DNA from: Pseudomonadales bacterium
GTDB taxonomy: Bacteria; Pseudomonadota; Gammaproteobacteria; Pseudomonadales; Pseudohongiellaceae
Length of the DNA stretch: 64,000 nucleotides
Assembly (NCBI GenBank): GCA_024234325.1
Contig: JACKOJ010000001.1
Coordinates: 62,001 to 126,000, forward strand
Direction: 5' to 3'
The translations under genes and the position numbers were made by a program. A model generated the notes under the pieces. It did no database searches. It was not told the DNA's origin and saw only the letters and a program-made list of their open reading frames with translations. Position 1 is the first letter of the stretch; the number at the start of each line of letters is the position of its first letter. Positions 26,876-35,572 of this stretch are shown piece by piece.

Positions 26876-27682
26876 TCAGTCCAGAGAGGCAACGCTGCTC
26901 TCTCTGTCGTTGTAGCGGGACTCCAGACGCGAGTAGACACGCTCGGTCACCAGCCCACCTTCTTGCTGTTGCTGGTTCTTGCGCAGATGGAAGGCTGTCA
27001 TGTCCACATTGTGGCGCAGAATCTCCAGCGTGCCCTCATCCACATTGCCCGCCTTCTCTGCCAGCGTCAGACGTTGACGGAACAGCTTGTTGGCCTCGCG
27101 CAGATGATCCGTCATGTCGCTGCCGAGGTTGTTGTTGATGGCAACGATATGCCAGTCGGAAACCTGGGCAAGGCCATAGTTCCACTGATCGCTGCCCCTG
27201 TCGTAGAGTCGCGAGTACAGAAGGTGCAGGTAACGGAAATTGTCGTCTACCGCATCCCAATCCTCGACCGCCACATTGCAATCAATGAGCCGTTCGACGA
27301 TGGCAATCTGGGGTTCACTGTACAAACCCTGGTTGATCCGGGTCACGTGCAGCGCACGCTCCAGAAAATTCCGGGCCTGAAGATAATCCCCATTCTCGGC
27401 AAGAATATCGCCGGCTGAGAGCAAAGGTTCACCCAGACGGGCATCGAACGGGCCGTAGTCCGCTTCCATGCTCGCAAGAGTCGAGGCCAGCTCTTCGGCG
27501 CTGCGGGCGCCGTTGAATTCCACCAGTTTTCCAGTATCGATGTGGGAGCTTTGGATATGCGCAAGCGCGGTGGATGCAGCAAAAAGATTCGCTTCCTGAG
27601 CGTGGGCCTGGGCAAAGACCCCACTGCAAGCGAGTACTCCAGTCACAATTAACGCGCGCATACTCCCATGATTATTTTTCAT
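26876..27682 (-). CDS. Secreted helical-repeat (TPR-like) protein of unknown function
   Basis: A 268-residue protein with a Sec signal peptide (hydrophobic residues about 9-21, cleavage after AHA). The mature part is almost all helical and contains a TPR-like pair: PLLSAGDILAENGDYLQARN with FLERALHVTRINQGLYSE (residues about 85-125), followed by further amphipathic helices. A periplasmic scaffold or protein-interaction role is likely; no catalytic motif is seen. It lies downstream of, and in the same direction as, the MoxR operon, but a hairpin (27874-27899) and 240 bases separate them, so it probably has its own promoter. An ATG seven codons later is an alternative start, but its ribosome site is too close. 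Confidence 0.6.
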   Translation of the reverse strand: MKNNHGSMRALIVTGVLACSGVFAQAHAQEANLFAASTALAHIQSSHIDTGKLVEFNGARSAEELASTLASMEADYGPFDARLGEPLLSAGDILAENGDYLQARNFLERALHVTRINQGLYSEPQIAIVERLIDCNVAVEDWDAVDDNFRYLHLLYSRLYDRGSDQWNYGLAQVSDWHIVAINNNLGSDMTDHLREANKLFRQRLTLAEKAGNVDEGTLEILRHNVDMTAFHLRKNQQQQEGGLVTERVYSRLESRYNDRESSVASLD

Positions 27683-27873
27683 AGGTAGTACCGTCCTTTT
27701 TTTATTATGTCTTCACTATCTCGCAAGGGTTGGGTGAATTCAACCGAAACATGCGAGAAAAAGATGAATTTTTTATGAAATATGACAGTTTTGCGTAAGG
27801 ACTGTGACAGTATTTCCGACTAAGCTCTTTGAAAACAGAGACTTAGATTTGAGAGAAATATGACAATTGTGAC

Positions 27874-27899
27874 AGCGCCGTCATTTGTGCGACGGCGCT
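27874..27899 (-). terminator. Hairpin after the MoxR operon
   Basis: AGCGCCGTC and GACGGCGCT form a perfect 9-bp stem around an eight-base loop, 25 bases beyond the stop of the last operon gene. No clear U-run follows on the minus strand, so efficiency is uncertain. Confidence 0.55.
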
Positions 27900-27924
27900 A
27901 CTCAACAGTCAGTGGTGAAAGAGG

Positions 27925-29955
27925 CTAGCGATAGGTGGTATTGGCGATCCGGGTCTCGGCTAACAGCATCAGCAAAACGAGCAACAGAATCCACCACCAC
28001 ATACGCTGGGGTCCCTCCCGCTCCACCATGAGCTGTTCCGTACGCACCTGGGCGGACTGCACCGGTTGGGTATCCGGATTGGTCACGCTGTCCTGCAGTG
28101 CGCTCGGGGCCATTTTCTCCAGGTCAGATTCCTCCGGGTCTGCATTCACGGCGAAATACTGAGGTCCACGCCCAGTTTCGACCGTATAAAACCCCAGGAG
28201 TTCCGGCGTCAGTGCGCTAGAACCGGGGATCAGCGGCACTTCACGCCCATCCGGACCGCTGACGCGCACAACAGTCTCATCCCCGAGAACCGAGGCAAGA
28301 TCGATGGTGCTGCCAACACGGTAGGCGCGCTCCTTGCTGCCGGCCCGGGCGAGATAGCGCAGGGATTCGTGCACAAAAGGCAAGTACAGGCCCTGCAGCG
28401 GCAGATTGTTCCACTCGGTATCCAGAGAAGAAGCAAACAGCAGCACGTTGCCTGCGCCAACAGCACGCTCCGACAGGGCCGGGCTGCCATTGTCAAACTG
28501 CATGAGCACAGTCGCATCCGGCGTGGGTTCTGCCGCCCAGTAGCCCTCGAAGCGCACGCCCCACTCCGCCCCCAGCGGCAGCAGAATCGGGTGACGTCGA
28601 TCCATATCTGCAATCAGCAGATAGTCACCGTTGGCAAAACGCACGCTGTCGCGCAATACCACGGGGCTCAGGTCCCCAAGCAACTGGTTGAACTGGCCCC
28701 CGTTCACGCGATCACCCGGCACCAGAAAGAGGCTTCCCCCCTCTGTCACGTAGTCGTCCAGCGCCCTGGCCTGGGACGGACTGAGTTCGCTGCCGGCATT
28801 CAGCAGCACCACCACGTCCTGTTGCGCAAGCAGCGCGGCAGTCAATTCCCGCTCTGAGGCAGTCGTCAGCACAAAGGGAGACTCGGCACCTCCTCCCACC
28901 GCGAGATTGAACCAGTGGGCCTCATCCTCATACCAGTTCGTGGAGGGTTCCCCGTTGACAACCAGCACACGGATCTTGGCCATCACGTCCACAGTAAAGA
29001 AATAACTGTTGTCCGGCGCAAACTCGTCAGCACCGACTCGAATCTCACCGCGATGGGTGCCCGCAGTATCAAACACGGCCGGCAACCGCACCACGGCCTC
29101 GGAGGTATCGCTGAGGTCCACCGGCATGCGGTTGCTTTCCTGCCCATCCAGCACCAGCCGCACATCGGCCTCATCCAGATGCACGCTACCGGTGCTGCGG
29201 ACACGCGCCAGAATTTCGTATTCGTTGCGGTTTTCGATCAACTGATCCGGAGAACGCACATCGGTCAGCAGCAGATTGCGGCTGCCTCCCTCCCCCACGT
29301 CAATAGTGTTCAGCACCACCCCTGGGGACATCATCCAGCCCGAGTCGTCATTGCCCATTCCGTTTGCCTGGTAATCCGAAATGAGATAGATGCGCCGCTG
29401 CTGATTGCTGGAGGACTCCAGCATGTCATTGGCCAGACGCAAGGCAGGCATATAGCGCGTGGTGGCAAAGCCGGGCTGCGCCAGTGAGGCGATGAAACTG
29501 CGCGCGCCGTCGAGATCGGAGCTCAGTTCGCGCACGCTGCTGCCGGTATTGTCGAAGGCAATGACAGCCACTTCATCACCGGCGGACAGATCGGCCACAA
29601 GCTCCTGCGCCGCTTCCCGTGCCTGCTCGAAACGCTGGCCGTAACGCATGCTCATGGAGGAATCGATGAGAATGACGGCGGACTCCGGCTCGGCGTCCAC
29701 CAGGTTGGCAATATTGCTGTCGAAGAGCGGACGGGCAAACGCCACCACGATGAGCGCAATGACGGCAGCCCGCAGCAGGAGCAGCAACCACTGCTGAATC
29801 TGCTGAAAGAGCACCAGCTTGCGCGAGGTATTTTTCAGGAAACGCAGGGTGCTGAACACCATCTTTGGCGGCTTCTCCTTGCGAATCAGGTGAATCGCAA
29901 TCGGAATTGCCGCTGCCAGCAGACCAACGAGAAACAGAGGAGTCAGGAATGCCAT
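27925..29955 (-). CDS. BatA-domain membrane protein with vWA domain
   Basis: A 676-residue protein, last gene of the eight-gene MoxR operon. Its N-terminus MAFLTPLFLVGLLAAAIPIA followed by HLIRKEKPP is the BatA-type double-helix domain, with a second helix near residues 58-80. A von Willebrand A domain follows with the metal-site motif DSSMS (near 92), then a long beta-rich region and a final helix near residues 653-672 (MWWWILLLVLLMLL). The bulk of the protein would face the periplasm or the membrane surface. Its ATG immediately follows the stop of the DUF58 gene. In MoxR systems such proteins are thought to be clients or partners of the AAA+ ATPase. Confidence 0.83.
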   Translation of the reverse strand: MAFLTPLFLVGLLAAAIPIAIHLIRKEKPPKMVFSTLRFLKNTSRKLVLFQQIQQWLLLLLRAAVIALIVVAFARPLFDSNIANLVDAEPESAVILIDSSMSMRYGQRFEQAREAAQELVADLSAGDEVAVIAFDNTGSSVRELSSDLDGARSFIASLAQPGFATTRYMPALRLANDMLESSSNQQRRIYLISDYQANGMGNDDSGWMMSPGVVLNTIDVGEGGSRNLLLTDVRSPDQLIENRNEYEILARVRSTGSVHLDEADVRLVLDGQESNRMPVDLSDTSEAVVRLPAVFDTAGTHRGEIRVGADEFAPDNSYFFTVDVMAKIRVLVVNGEPSTNWYEDEAHWFNLAVGGGAESPFVLTTASERELTAALLAQQDVVVLLNAGSELSPSQARALDDYVTEGGSLFLVPGDRVNGGQFNQLLGDLSPVVLRDSVRFANGDYLLIADMDRRHPILLPLGAEWGVRFEGYWAAEPTPDATVLMQFDNGSPALSERAVGAGNVLLFASSLDTEWNNLPLQGLYLPFVHESLRYLARAGSKERAYRVGSTIDLASVLGDETVVRVSGPDGREVPLIPGSSALTPELLGFYTVETGRGPQYFAVNADPEESDLEKMAPSALQDSVTNPDTQPVQSAQVRTEQLMVEREGPQRMWWWILLLVLLMLLAETRIANTTYR

Positions 29956-30858
29956 CTAGAAACTCCTGGCCCGGCGCGACATATAGGAATTCAGCGCCGT
30001 GTCCAGCGGCTGCGAGGTATTGAGCAGGCAGTAGTCAATGCCGGAGCTCTGGCACTTCTTGCGGCAATACTCCAGATACTGGGTGAGATTGTGCAGATAG
30101 GCATCGCGTATCGCCGGTGGCGCCGTGGTGTAGCTTTCCCGGGTCTCGGAATCGATGAACTCCGTTGCCTCCTGGAAATTGAACAGCAGCTCTGCCTCGT
30201 CCAGCACGTGAAACACGATCACGTCATTGCCCATGGCACGCAGACTCTGCAGGCGCTTGATGACATTCTCTTCGTCTTCCAGCAGATCGCTGATCAGGAT
30301 CACCATGCTCTTGCGGTTGAGGTTCATCGCCAGGTCGGTCAGGGGTTTGACCACGTCCGTGGTCGACCCGGCCTTGAGCGTGGTCAGCGCGCGCAGAATG
30401 CGGATCAGATGCGGCTGCCGACAGAGTGCGGGGATATACTCGTTGATCTTGTCATCAAAGGTAATCAGCCCCACCGCATCGCGCTGCCGCATGATGAAAT
30501 AGGCCAGGGCAGACGCCAGTGTACGGCCATACTCCAGTTTGCTGACACCGCCAGAGGAATAGGCCATGGAGGCACTGGTGTCCAGCAGCACATAACTGCG
30601 GACATTGGTCTCGTCCTCGTACTGCTTGATGTAAAACTTGTCGCTGCGGGCATAGAGCTTCCAGTCCACATGACGCATGTCATCGCCCTGGTAGTAATGG
30701 CGATAGTCGGTGAACTCCACACTGAAGCCGCGATGGGGGCTCTTGTGCAGACCCGAGATAAACCCTTCCACGACAACGCGCGCGCGCAGCTCAAGATTGT
30801 CCAGGCTGGCCAGTACCGTTGGATCGATGAAGGTGGTGTTGGACGTCGCTGCCGTCAC
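29956..30858 (-). CDS. DUF58 domain protein with vWA-like fold
   Basis: A 300-residue cytoplasmic DUF58 protein, the constant partner of MoxR ATPases. Near residue 45 is HRGFSVEFTDYRHYYQGDD followed by MRHVDWKLYARSDKFYIK, the DUF58 signature. A MIDAS-type motif DTSAS sits near residue 90, and ILISDLLEDEENV near 190 supplies the later Asp of a vWA metal site. It lies 12 bases after the moxR stop and directly abuts the BatA-type gene, so the three are translated together. The exact function of DUF58 proteins is not established; a link between the ATPase and membrane vWA proteins is the common model. Confidence 0.88.
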   Translation of the reverse strand: MTAATSNTTFIDPTVLASLDNLELRARVVVEGFISGLHKSPHRGFSVEFTDYRHYYQGDDMRHVDWKLYARSDKFYIKQYEDETNVRSYVLLDTSASMAYSSGGVSKLEYGRTLASALAYFIMRQRDAVGLITFDDKINEYIPALCRQPHLIRILRALTTLKAGSTTDVVKPLTDLAMNLNRKSMVILISDLLEDEENVIKRLQSLRAMGNDVIVFHVLDEAELLFNFQEATEFIDSETRESYTTAPPAIRDAYLHNLTQYLEYCRKKCQSSGIDYCLLNTSQPLDTALNSYMSRRARSF

Positions 30859-30870
30859 GGCACAACCCTC

Positions 30871-31914
30871 TTACAGATCTGCGGTGGGTTCGGGAATGGT
30901 GTCGATCAGGCGCTTGACGACATCGTCGGTGGTCACGCGTTCGGCCTCCGCATGGAAGTTCAGCAGCACACGATGGCGCAGCACGGACGGCGCCAGGGCA
31001 CGAATATCGCCATAGGACACGTTGTAACGGCCGCGCAGCAAAGCCCTTACCTTGCCGGCCAGCACCAGGTTCTGGGACGCCCGGATGCCGGCCCCCCAGC
31101 TCACCCAGTCCTTGACGAACTCAGGCGCCAATGCACTGCCGGGACGGGTCGCATGCACGAGCTGCACGGCATAACGAATGACCGACTGCGCCGCAGGCAC
31201 CTGGCGCGCGATGCGCTGGAATTCCAGGATGTCCTCACCGCTCAGCGGATGGGAAACGGTATTGTCGATAACGCGCGTGGTGTTGCCCACCACCATCACC
31301 TCTTCGTCTTCCGAGAGATAGCCGAGCTCGATCTTGAACATGAAGCGGTCAAGCTGTGCTTCCGGCAGCGGGTAGGTACCCTCCAGTTCAATGGGGTTCT
31401 GGGTGGCCAGCACGAAGAAGGGACGTGCCATCTTGTGCGTGATGCCTGCCGCCGTCACCTGACGCTCTTCCATCGCCTCCAGTAGCGCAGACTGGGTTTT
31501 CGGGGGGGTCCGGTTGATCTCGTCCGCCAGCAGAATATTGGTGAAGATGGGGCCTTTCACAAAGATCAGTTTGCGCTGGCCGTCTACCTCTTCCACGATC
31601 TCGGAGCCCACCACGTCGGCCGGCATCAGGTCGGGCGTGAACTGAATCCGGCTGAAATCCACCTGCAGAATGTCCGCCACCGTCTTGATCAGCAGCGTCT
31701 TGGCCAGACCGGGCACACCGGTAACCAGGCAGTGGCCACCGGCAAACAGGGCAATCAGCAGCTCGTCGATGACAGCATCCTGCCCCACGATCACCTTGCG
31801 AATCTCGGCGACGATCTGATCACGCCCGTCCTGCATCTTCTTGACGAGTGCCAGGTCGTCCTGATTCTCCAGCCCTTCGACAGTTTCCTCTGCGATGTTT
31901 TCGATGTCTGACAT
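30871..31914 (-). CDS. MoxR family AAA+ ATPase
   Basis: A 347-residue AAA+ protein. Walker A is GVPGLAKT (near residue 65), Walker B LLADEINR (near 130), with sensor 1 in FVLATQNPIELEGTYPLPEA and an arginine-finger/sensor 2 region in PEAQLDRFMF and VRALLRGRYNVSYGDIRAL. MoxR ATPases act as chaperones that mature or remodel vWA-containing and metalloenzyme partners in the cytoplasm. The four genes upstream and two downstream encode the likely partners, with gaps of 30 and 12 bases. This is the energy-using component of the operon. Confidence 0.93.
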   Translation of the reverse strand: MSDIENIAEETVEGLENQDDLALVKKMQDGRDQIVAEIRKVIVGQDAVIDELLIALFAGGHCLVTGVPGLAKTLLIKTVADILQVDFSRIQFTPDLMPADVVGSEIVEEVDGQRKLIFVKGPIFTNILLADEINRTPPKTQSALLEAMEERQVTAAGITHKMARPFFVLATQNPIELEGTYPLPEAQLDRFMFKIELGYLSEDEEVMVVGNTTRVIDNTVSHPLSGEDILEFQRIARQVPAAQSVIRYAVQLVHATRPGSALAPEFVKDWVSWGAGIRASQNLVLAGKVRALLRGRYNVSYGDIRALAPSVLRHRVLLNFHAEAERVTTDDVVKRLIDTIPEPTADL

Positions 31915-31944
31915 GAGTGCTTCCTGTTTTATTGCCTGTTGTAA

Positions 31945-32841
31945 TTAATGCGTAAACGCGTATATCAAGTAATTGATGGTGATCTTGTAGGCCTCGTTAC
32001 TGTAACGCGTCGGGTACGGCTCGTAGAAGGTGTGTTCCCAGCCATCCCCAAGATCCGCGTTATGATTCGCCACCAGCATCACCCGACCGTCGTCGTCCAG
32101 TATGGCGTACACCGCTGGCGGGTAATTGGGGTCATCAAGGTTGAAGCCTCCGTTGTAATCCCAGGTCACCGCCCTGCCCGGCACCTGCACCACCTCATTG
32201 ATGTCGAAGAAGGTGTGGAACAGCTCGTGGCGGGTATCCAGTTTCACCAGTTCCCGGTCGGGAAACAACTTCGTCATCTCGGTCTGAAAGTCCTGTAGAT
32301 GCGCATCCCCCCAGAAATCATCCAGCAGCACAAACCCGCCCCGGAACATGAACTCGCGCAGCGCGGCAATCTCGTCCGGCTGAAAATCAGGCCCACTGTA
32401 GATGGAGCCGATCGGCACCCGCTTCATGTTCATGTACAAAAAGGAGTGCTCGTACAGACGCGGGTCCGTCAGGTCCATGAAATCATAACTCTTGCTGGTG
32501 ACATCGATATTGGTATACCGCTGCACTCCCCGCAGAAAATTCGATTCGGCGTCGGGATAATCGGTATCCCACCAGCCACCGCGACCGCCAAAGCCGCCAC
32601 CGAAACGGCCACCGCGCCGTCCGCGGGCACCGCCATAATTGGTGTAGCGACCGCGAATCCAGGTGAACTCTGTCTGTCGCTCGGCATCCACCCCGCCCAT
32701 GTCCTCAATGAAAGACTCGGCATCAAAATCCAGCGGTAACGCAGTATTCTGGGCCATCAGCGAGCCGGGAATCAGGGCAGACAGCAGCAGTGCGCCTGCA
32801 GGCAGCAGCGGTGCCATGCCCTGAACCCGTCGGCGTGCCAT
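31945..32841 (-). CDS. Secreted DUF4159 protein with Gly/Arg-rich segment
   Basis: A 298-residue protein with a signal peptide (hydrophobic core about residues 9-26, cleavage after LMA). Next comes a Gly/Arg-rich segment, GGARGRRGGRFGGGFGGRGG, around residues 60-80. Then the DUF4159 domain: YDFMDLTDPRLYEHSFLYMN, ALREFMFRGGFVLLDDFWGD, and DLGDGWEHTF. DUF4159 has a class I amidotransferase-like flavodoxin fold but no obvious catalytic residues. The start at 32841 is set by CAGGAG upstream and leaves 16 bases to the preceding stop; 26 earlier codons would overlap that gene and destroy the signal peptide. The RGG-like segment is unusual for a periplasmic protein. Confidence 0.8.
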   Translation of the reverse strand: MARRRVQGMAPLLPAGALLLSALIPGSLMAQNTALPLDFDAESFIEDMGGVDAERQTEFTWIRGRYTNYGGARGRRGGRFGGGFGGRGGWWDTDYPDAESNFLRGVQRYTNIDVTSKSYDFMDLTDPRLYEHSFLYMNMKRVPIGSIYSGPDFQPDEIAALREFMFRGGFVLLDDFWGDAHLQDFQTEMTKLFPDRELVKLDTRHELFHTFFDINEVVQVPGRAVTWDYNGGFNLDDPNYPPAVYAILDDDGRVMLVANHNADLGDGWEHTFYEPYPTRYSNEAYKITINYLIYAFTH

Positions 32842-32857
32842 TACCTCACTCCTGTTC

Positions 32858-35572
32858 TCATTGCGTTCCGTCCACGGCCTGCAGCAACACCTGCTGGGCT
32901 CTCTGATAACTGGGGGCAATCTCCAGCGCCGTCAGAATATTGCGCCGCGCCTGCTCTCGCTGCCCGTTCTGGATATAGGCCTCGGCAAGATTGGTGTGCG
33001 CCTCCACGGGGTCGTTACGATCCAGATTCACCAGCACCTCGTATTCGCGCACAGCCAGGCCTGTGTCGTGAATGAGCGAGGCCAGCTCGGCACCGACCTG
33101 ATGCACCCCGACACGATAGGGGCTAACCGAAATTGCACGCTCCACATAGTAACGGGCCTCGTCGGAATTGCCCTGATCGAGTGCGCGGCGAGCGAGCAGC
33201 ACAGCCGAATCGTAATCGTGCTGCTGGTTCTCCATCATGATCTTCAGTTGCGCCATCCTGGCCTCTTCATTGCCCATGCGTTCGTAAATCTGGGACAGCA
33301 CCAGGGGCGGGCTGGGGTAACCGGAGTAGTCAGGCAACAGTTCGTGGGCGATTTCCAGATGCACAATCGCATCGTCGAAACTCTCTTCCTTGAACAGCAC
33401 GATGCCCAGTTGCAGGTGCGCCTGGAAGTCGCGCGGCTGGTCCTCCACACGCTGCTGCATGTGCTGTTTCAGGGAGGCGTTGTTGTAAAGCTCCGCCAGC
33501 ACGGCAGAAGAATTCTCCCGCTGCCCGTGGCCGTGGGCCTCGCCTTCATCCGGCGAGTCCTCGCTGTGCACATAGACATTGATTTCATTCACACGACGCT
33601 CGATCCAGCGCTGGAAATCGGCATCGAAATCTTCGATGGGCTCGCCAAAGACCGTGCTGAACATTTCGGACTCATCCTTGATCAGCGCATACTGGCGAAT
33701 CAGCTCCAGCAGCTTGTCGAAGCCGTACTCGCTCGCAATGAAGTCCACGACCAGGTAGGACTGGAAGTAGGCAAAGCCCAGATCCTCGTTCGTGTTGGCG
33801 CCGGTAAAGCCTTCGTTGAGACTGGACACCGGCAACAGCTTCTCGGCCTGGGCAGCCCGCACCAGTTCGATGCCCTGGCGACGCCCCCACTCCGGTCGCG
33901 CCTCGTGTTCCTCCCACACCGAGATCCCCTCGGACAACCAGCGCGGCATGCGGTTACTGGTCATCTGCAGAGTGAACACGTGCACCAGCTCGTGCCACAG
34001 AATTTCCTGCCAGTTGGCGTCCAGCGTTGCGGGGGAGATCAGCGTCACCACCTTGCCGAAGCAGATGCCCACCAGTGGACCGATGTCGGGCAGGCCCACG
34101 GAGCGCACCGCGAAGTCCTCGGTACGCTCGAACACTTCGATCAGCACCGGACCTTCCGGCTCGAACCCGTACTTGGCCGTCAGGGTCTCCCAGTTCTCCT
34201 CGATGAGCGGTGCCATATAGGGCCACAGAACAACCGAATCGTTTGCACTCATGCGCACTTCAAAATGCTCGGTGTGCAAGGTGACGTATTCATCCAGGGT
34301 ATCGAAGACCTTCAGCATGTTGGAGGTCTGCACATTGAAGGGATCGTTGTCGAAGGCCAGCTCCAGCGCATCGCGCCCTGCCTCTTCCTCGCCCAGGCGA
34401 ATCAGATTGGTGCCCAGCAGCGTATGCCCCTGCCAGTAGTTCGGGTCCGCCGCGATCGCCTGACGGGCATAGCCTACCGCCTCGGTAAAACGGTAGTTGT
34501 TGCCAAAGGCATCGGCGATTTCACCGTAGAACAAGGGATTGTCGGGGCTAAAGGCATTCACCTGCGCCTCCAGTCTGGCAAAGCTGCCAAAGTCCTCTTT
34601 CAGGGCAGCCTGCGCCGCCTTGAGGCTGAGTGCCTTCAGGGATTCGGGGTTGATCTCCAGAGCACGATCGAGGAACTCCTCCGCCTCTTCCTGGCGATCG
34701 TTGAGCACCAGAAGTTCGGCCATGGTTTCCAGCGCCTTCACGTCGCGGGGGTTCACATTGAGCGCAAAATTCAGCGAACGCTCTCCCCCGCTGATTCTGG
34801 CCTGACCGATCAGGGCCGGTCCGTAGCGACGGTTGATATCCAGTGCCGCGTTATAGGACTGCTCCGCGTCGGGCACATTGAATTTCTCCATGAACAGATC
34901 GCCCCAGAGCACCTGGGCTTCCAGATTGTCCGGATCAATTCGGGTCGCCTCACTGAACAGACTGTTGGCGTCGTGGAATCGATCCAGCAGCCAACTGGCC
35001 AGTGCCACCATGGCGATGTCTCCGGCATCAAACACCAGCCCACTGTCGTAGCGGGAGATGGCAGCACCCAGCGGGCCGAGGGCCTCATCACGACGCCCGA
35101 CGAACTGCAGCAGGGAACCGTACTGCACCAGCGAGCGGACAGGCGGACTGGAGTTGCCTTCGACGACCTCCTGCAGAATGGACAGGGCGCGAGCCGATTG
35201 GCCGGTCATGCGCAGCACCTCGGCCAGCTCCGTGCTCAGCGTTGCAGAAGCGGCGTAGTCGCCGATCTCGTCCTCCAGCAGTTCAATCGCCTGTTCGTAT
35301 TCACCGGTCAGCACATAGGCGCGGCTGAGGCCCAGCAGGGCCTCCTCTTCCTCGAAGCCGTCCACACGCTGGAACAGATCGATGGCGGCCACATAGGAAC
35401 CCGCCGCCAGCAATTCCTGTGCACGCTGCAGGGGTTCCTCCACCGCCACAATCGTGTCCTGTTGGGCCAGTGCCGGCACGGAACAGACGCCGAGTGCCAG
35501 ACAGATGCCAAGGGACAGCCGCAGGCGACGGCCCGGGCGCAGTGCAAACATGCTCTTGTCAGGGTAATTCAT
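32858..35572 (-). CDS. Secreted TPR protein with gluzincin-type peptidase domain
   Basis: A 904-residue protein with a signal peptide (residues about 17-36, cleavage after ALA). TPR repeats fill about residues 40-430 (for example ALEINPESLKALSLKAAQAA), a zinc peptidase domain covers about 440-680, and further TPRs run to the end. The active site is visible: HELVHVFTLQ near residue 527, then PRWLSEGISVWEE, giving HExxH and a downstream Glu as in M1-like gluzincins. It would act in the periplasm. Its ATG lies 14 bases inside the end of the preceding gene and has CAGGA eight bases upstream. The catalytic residues look intact, in contrast to the adjacent caspase-fold protein. Confidence 0.82.
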   Translation of the reverse strand: MNYPDKSMFALRPGRRLRLSLGICLALGVCSVPALAQQDTIVAVEEPLQRAQELLAAGSYVAAIDLFQRVDGFEEEEALLGLSRAYVLTGEYEQAIELLEDEIGDYAASATLSTELAEVLRMTGQSARALSILQEVVEGNSSPPVRSLVQYGSLLQFVGRRDEALGPLGAAISRYDSGLVFDAGDIAMVALASWLLDRFHDANSLFSEATRIDPDNLEAQVLWGDLFMEKFNVPDAEQSYNAALDINRRYGPALIGQARISGGERSLNFALNVNPRDVKALETMAELLVLNDRQEEAEEFLDRALEINPESLKALSLKAAQAALKEDFGSFARLEAQVNAFSPDNPLFYGEIADAFGNNYRFTEAVGYARQAIAADPNYWQGHTLLGTNLIRLGEEEAGRDALELAFDNDPFNVQTSNMLKVFDTLDEYVTLHTEHFEVRMSANDSVVLWPYMAPLIEENWETLTAKYGFEPEGPVLIEVFERTEDFAVRSVGLPDIGPLVGICFGKVVTLISPATLDANWQEILWHELVHVFTLQMTSNRMPRWLSEGISVWEEHEARPEWGRRQGIELVRAAQAEKLLPVSSLNEGFTGANTNEDLGFAYFQSYLVVDFIASEYGFDKLLELIRQYALIKDESEMFSTVFGEPIEDFDADFQRWIERRVNEINVYVHSEDSPDEGEAHGHGQRENSSAVLAELYNNASLKQHMQQRVEDQPRDFQAHLQLGIVLFKEESFDDAIVHLEIAHELLPDYSGYPSPPLVLSQIYERMGNEEARMAQLKIMMENQQHDYDSAVLLARRALDQGNSDEARYYVERAISVSPYRVGVHQVGAELASLIHDTGLAVREYEVLVNLDRNDPVEAHTNLAEAYIQNGQREQARRNILTALEIAPSYQRAQQVLLQAVDGTQ

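Noticed and set aside
27855..27876. Pho box upstream of the secreted helical-repeat gene
   Set aside because: The TGTCA half-sites on the minus strand are 9 bases apart, not the 11 bases needed for PhoB.
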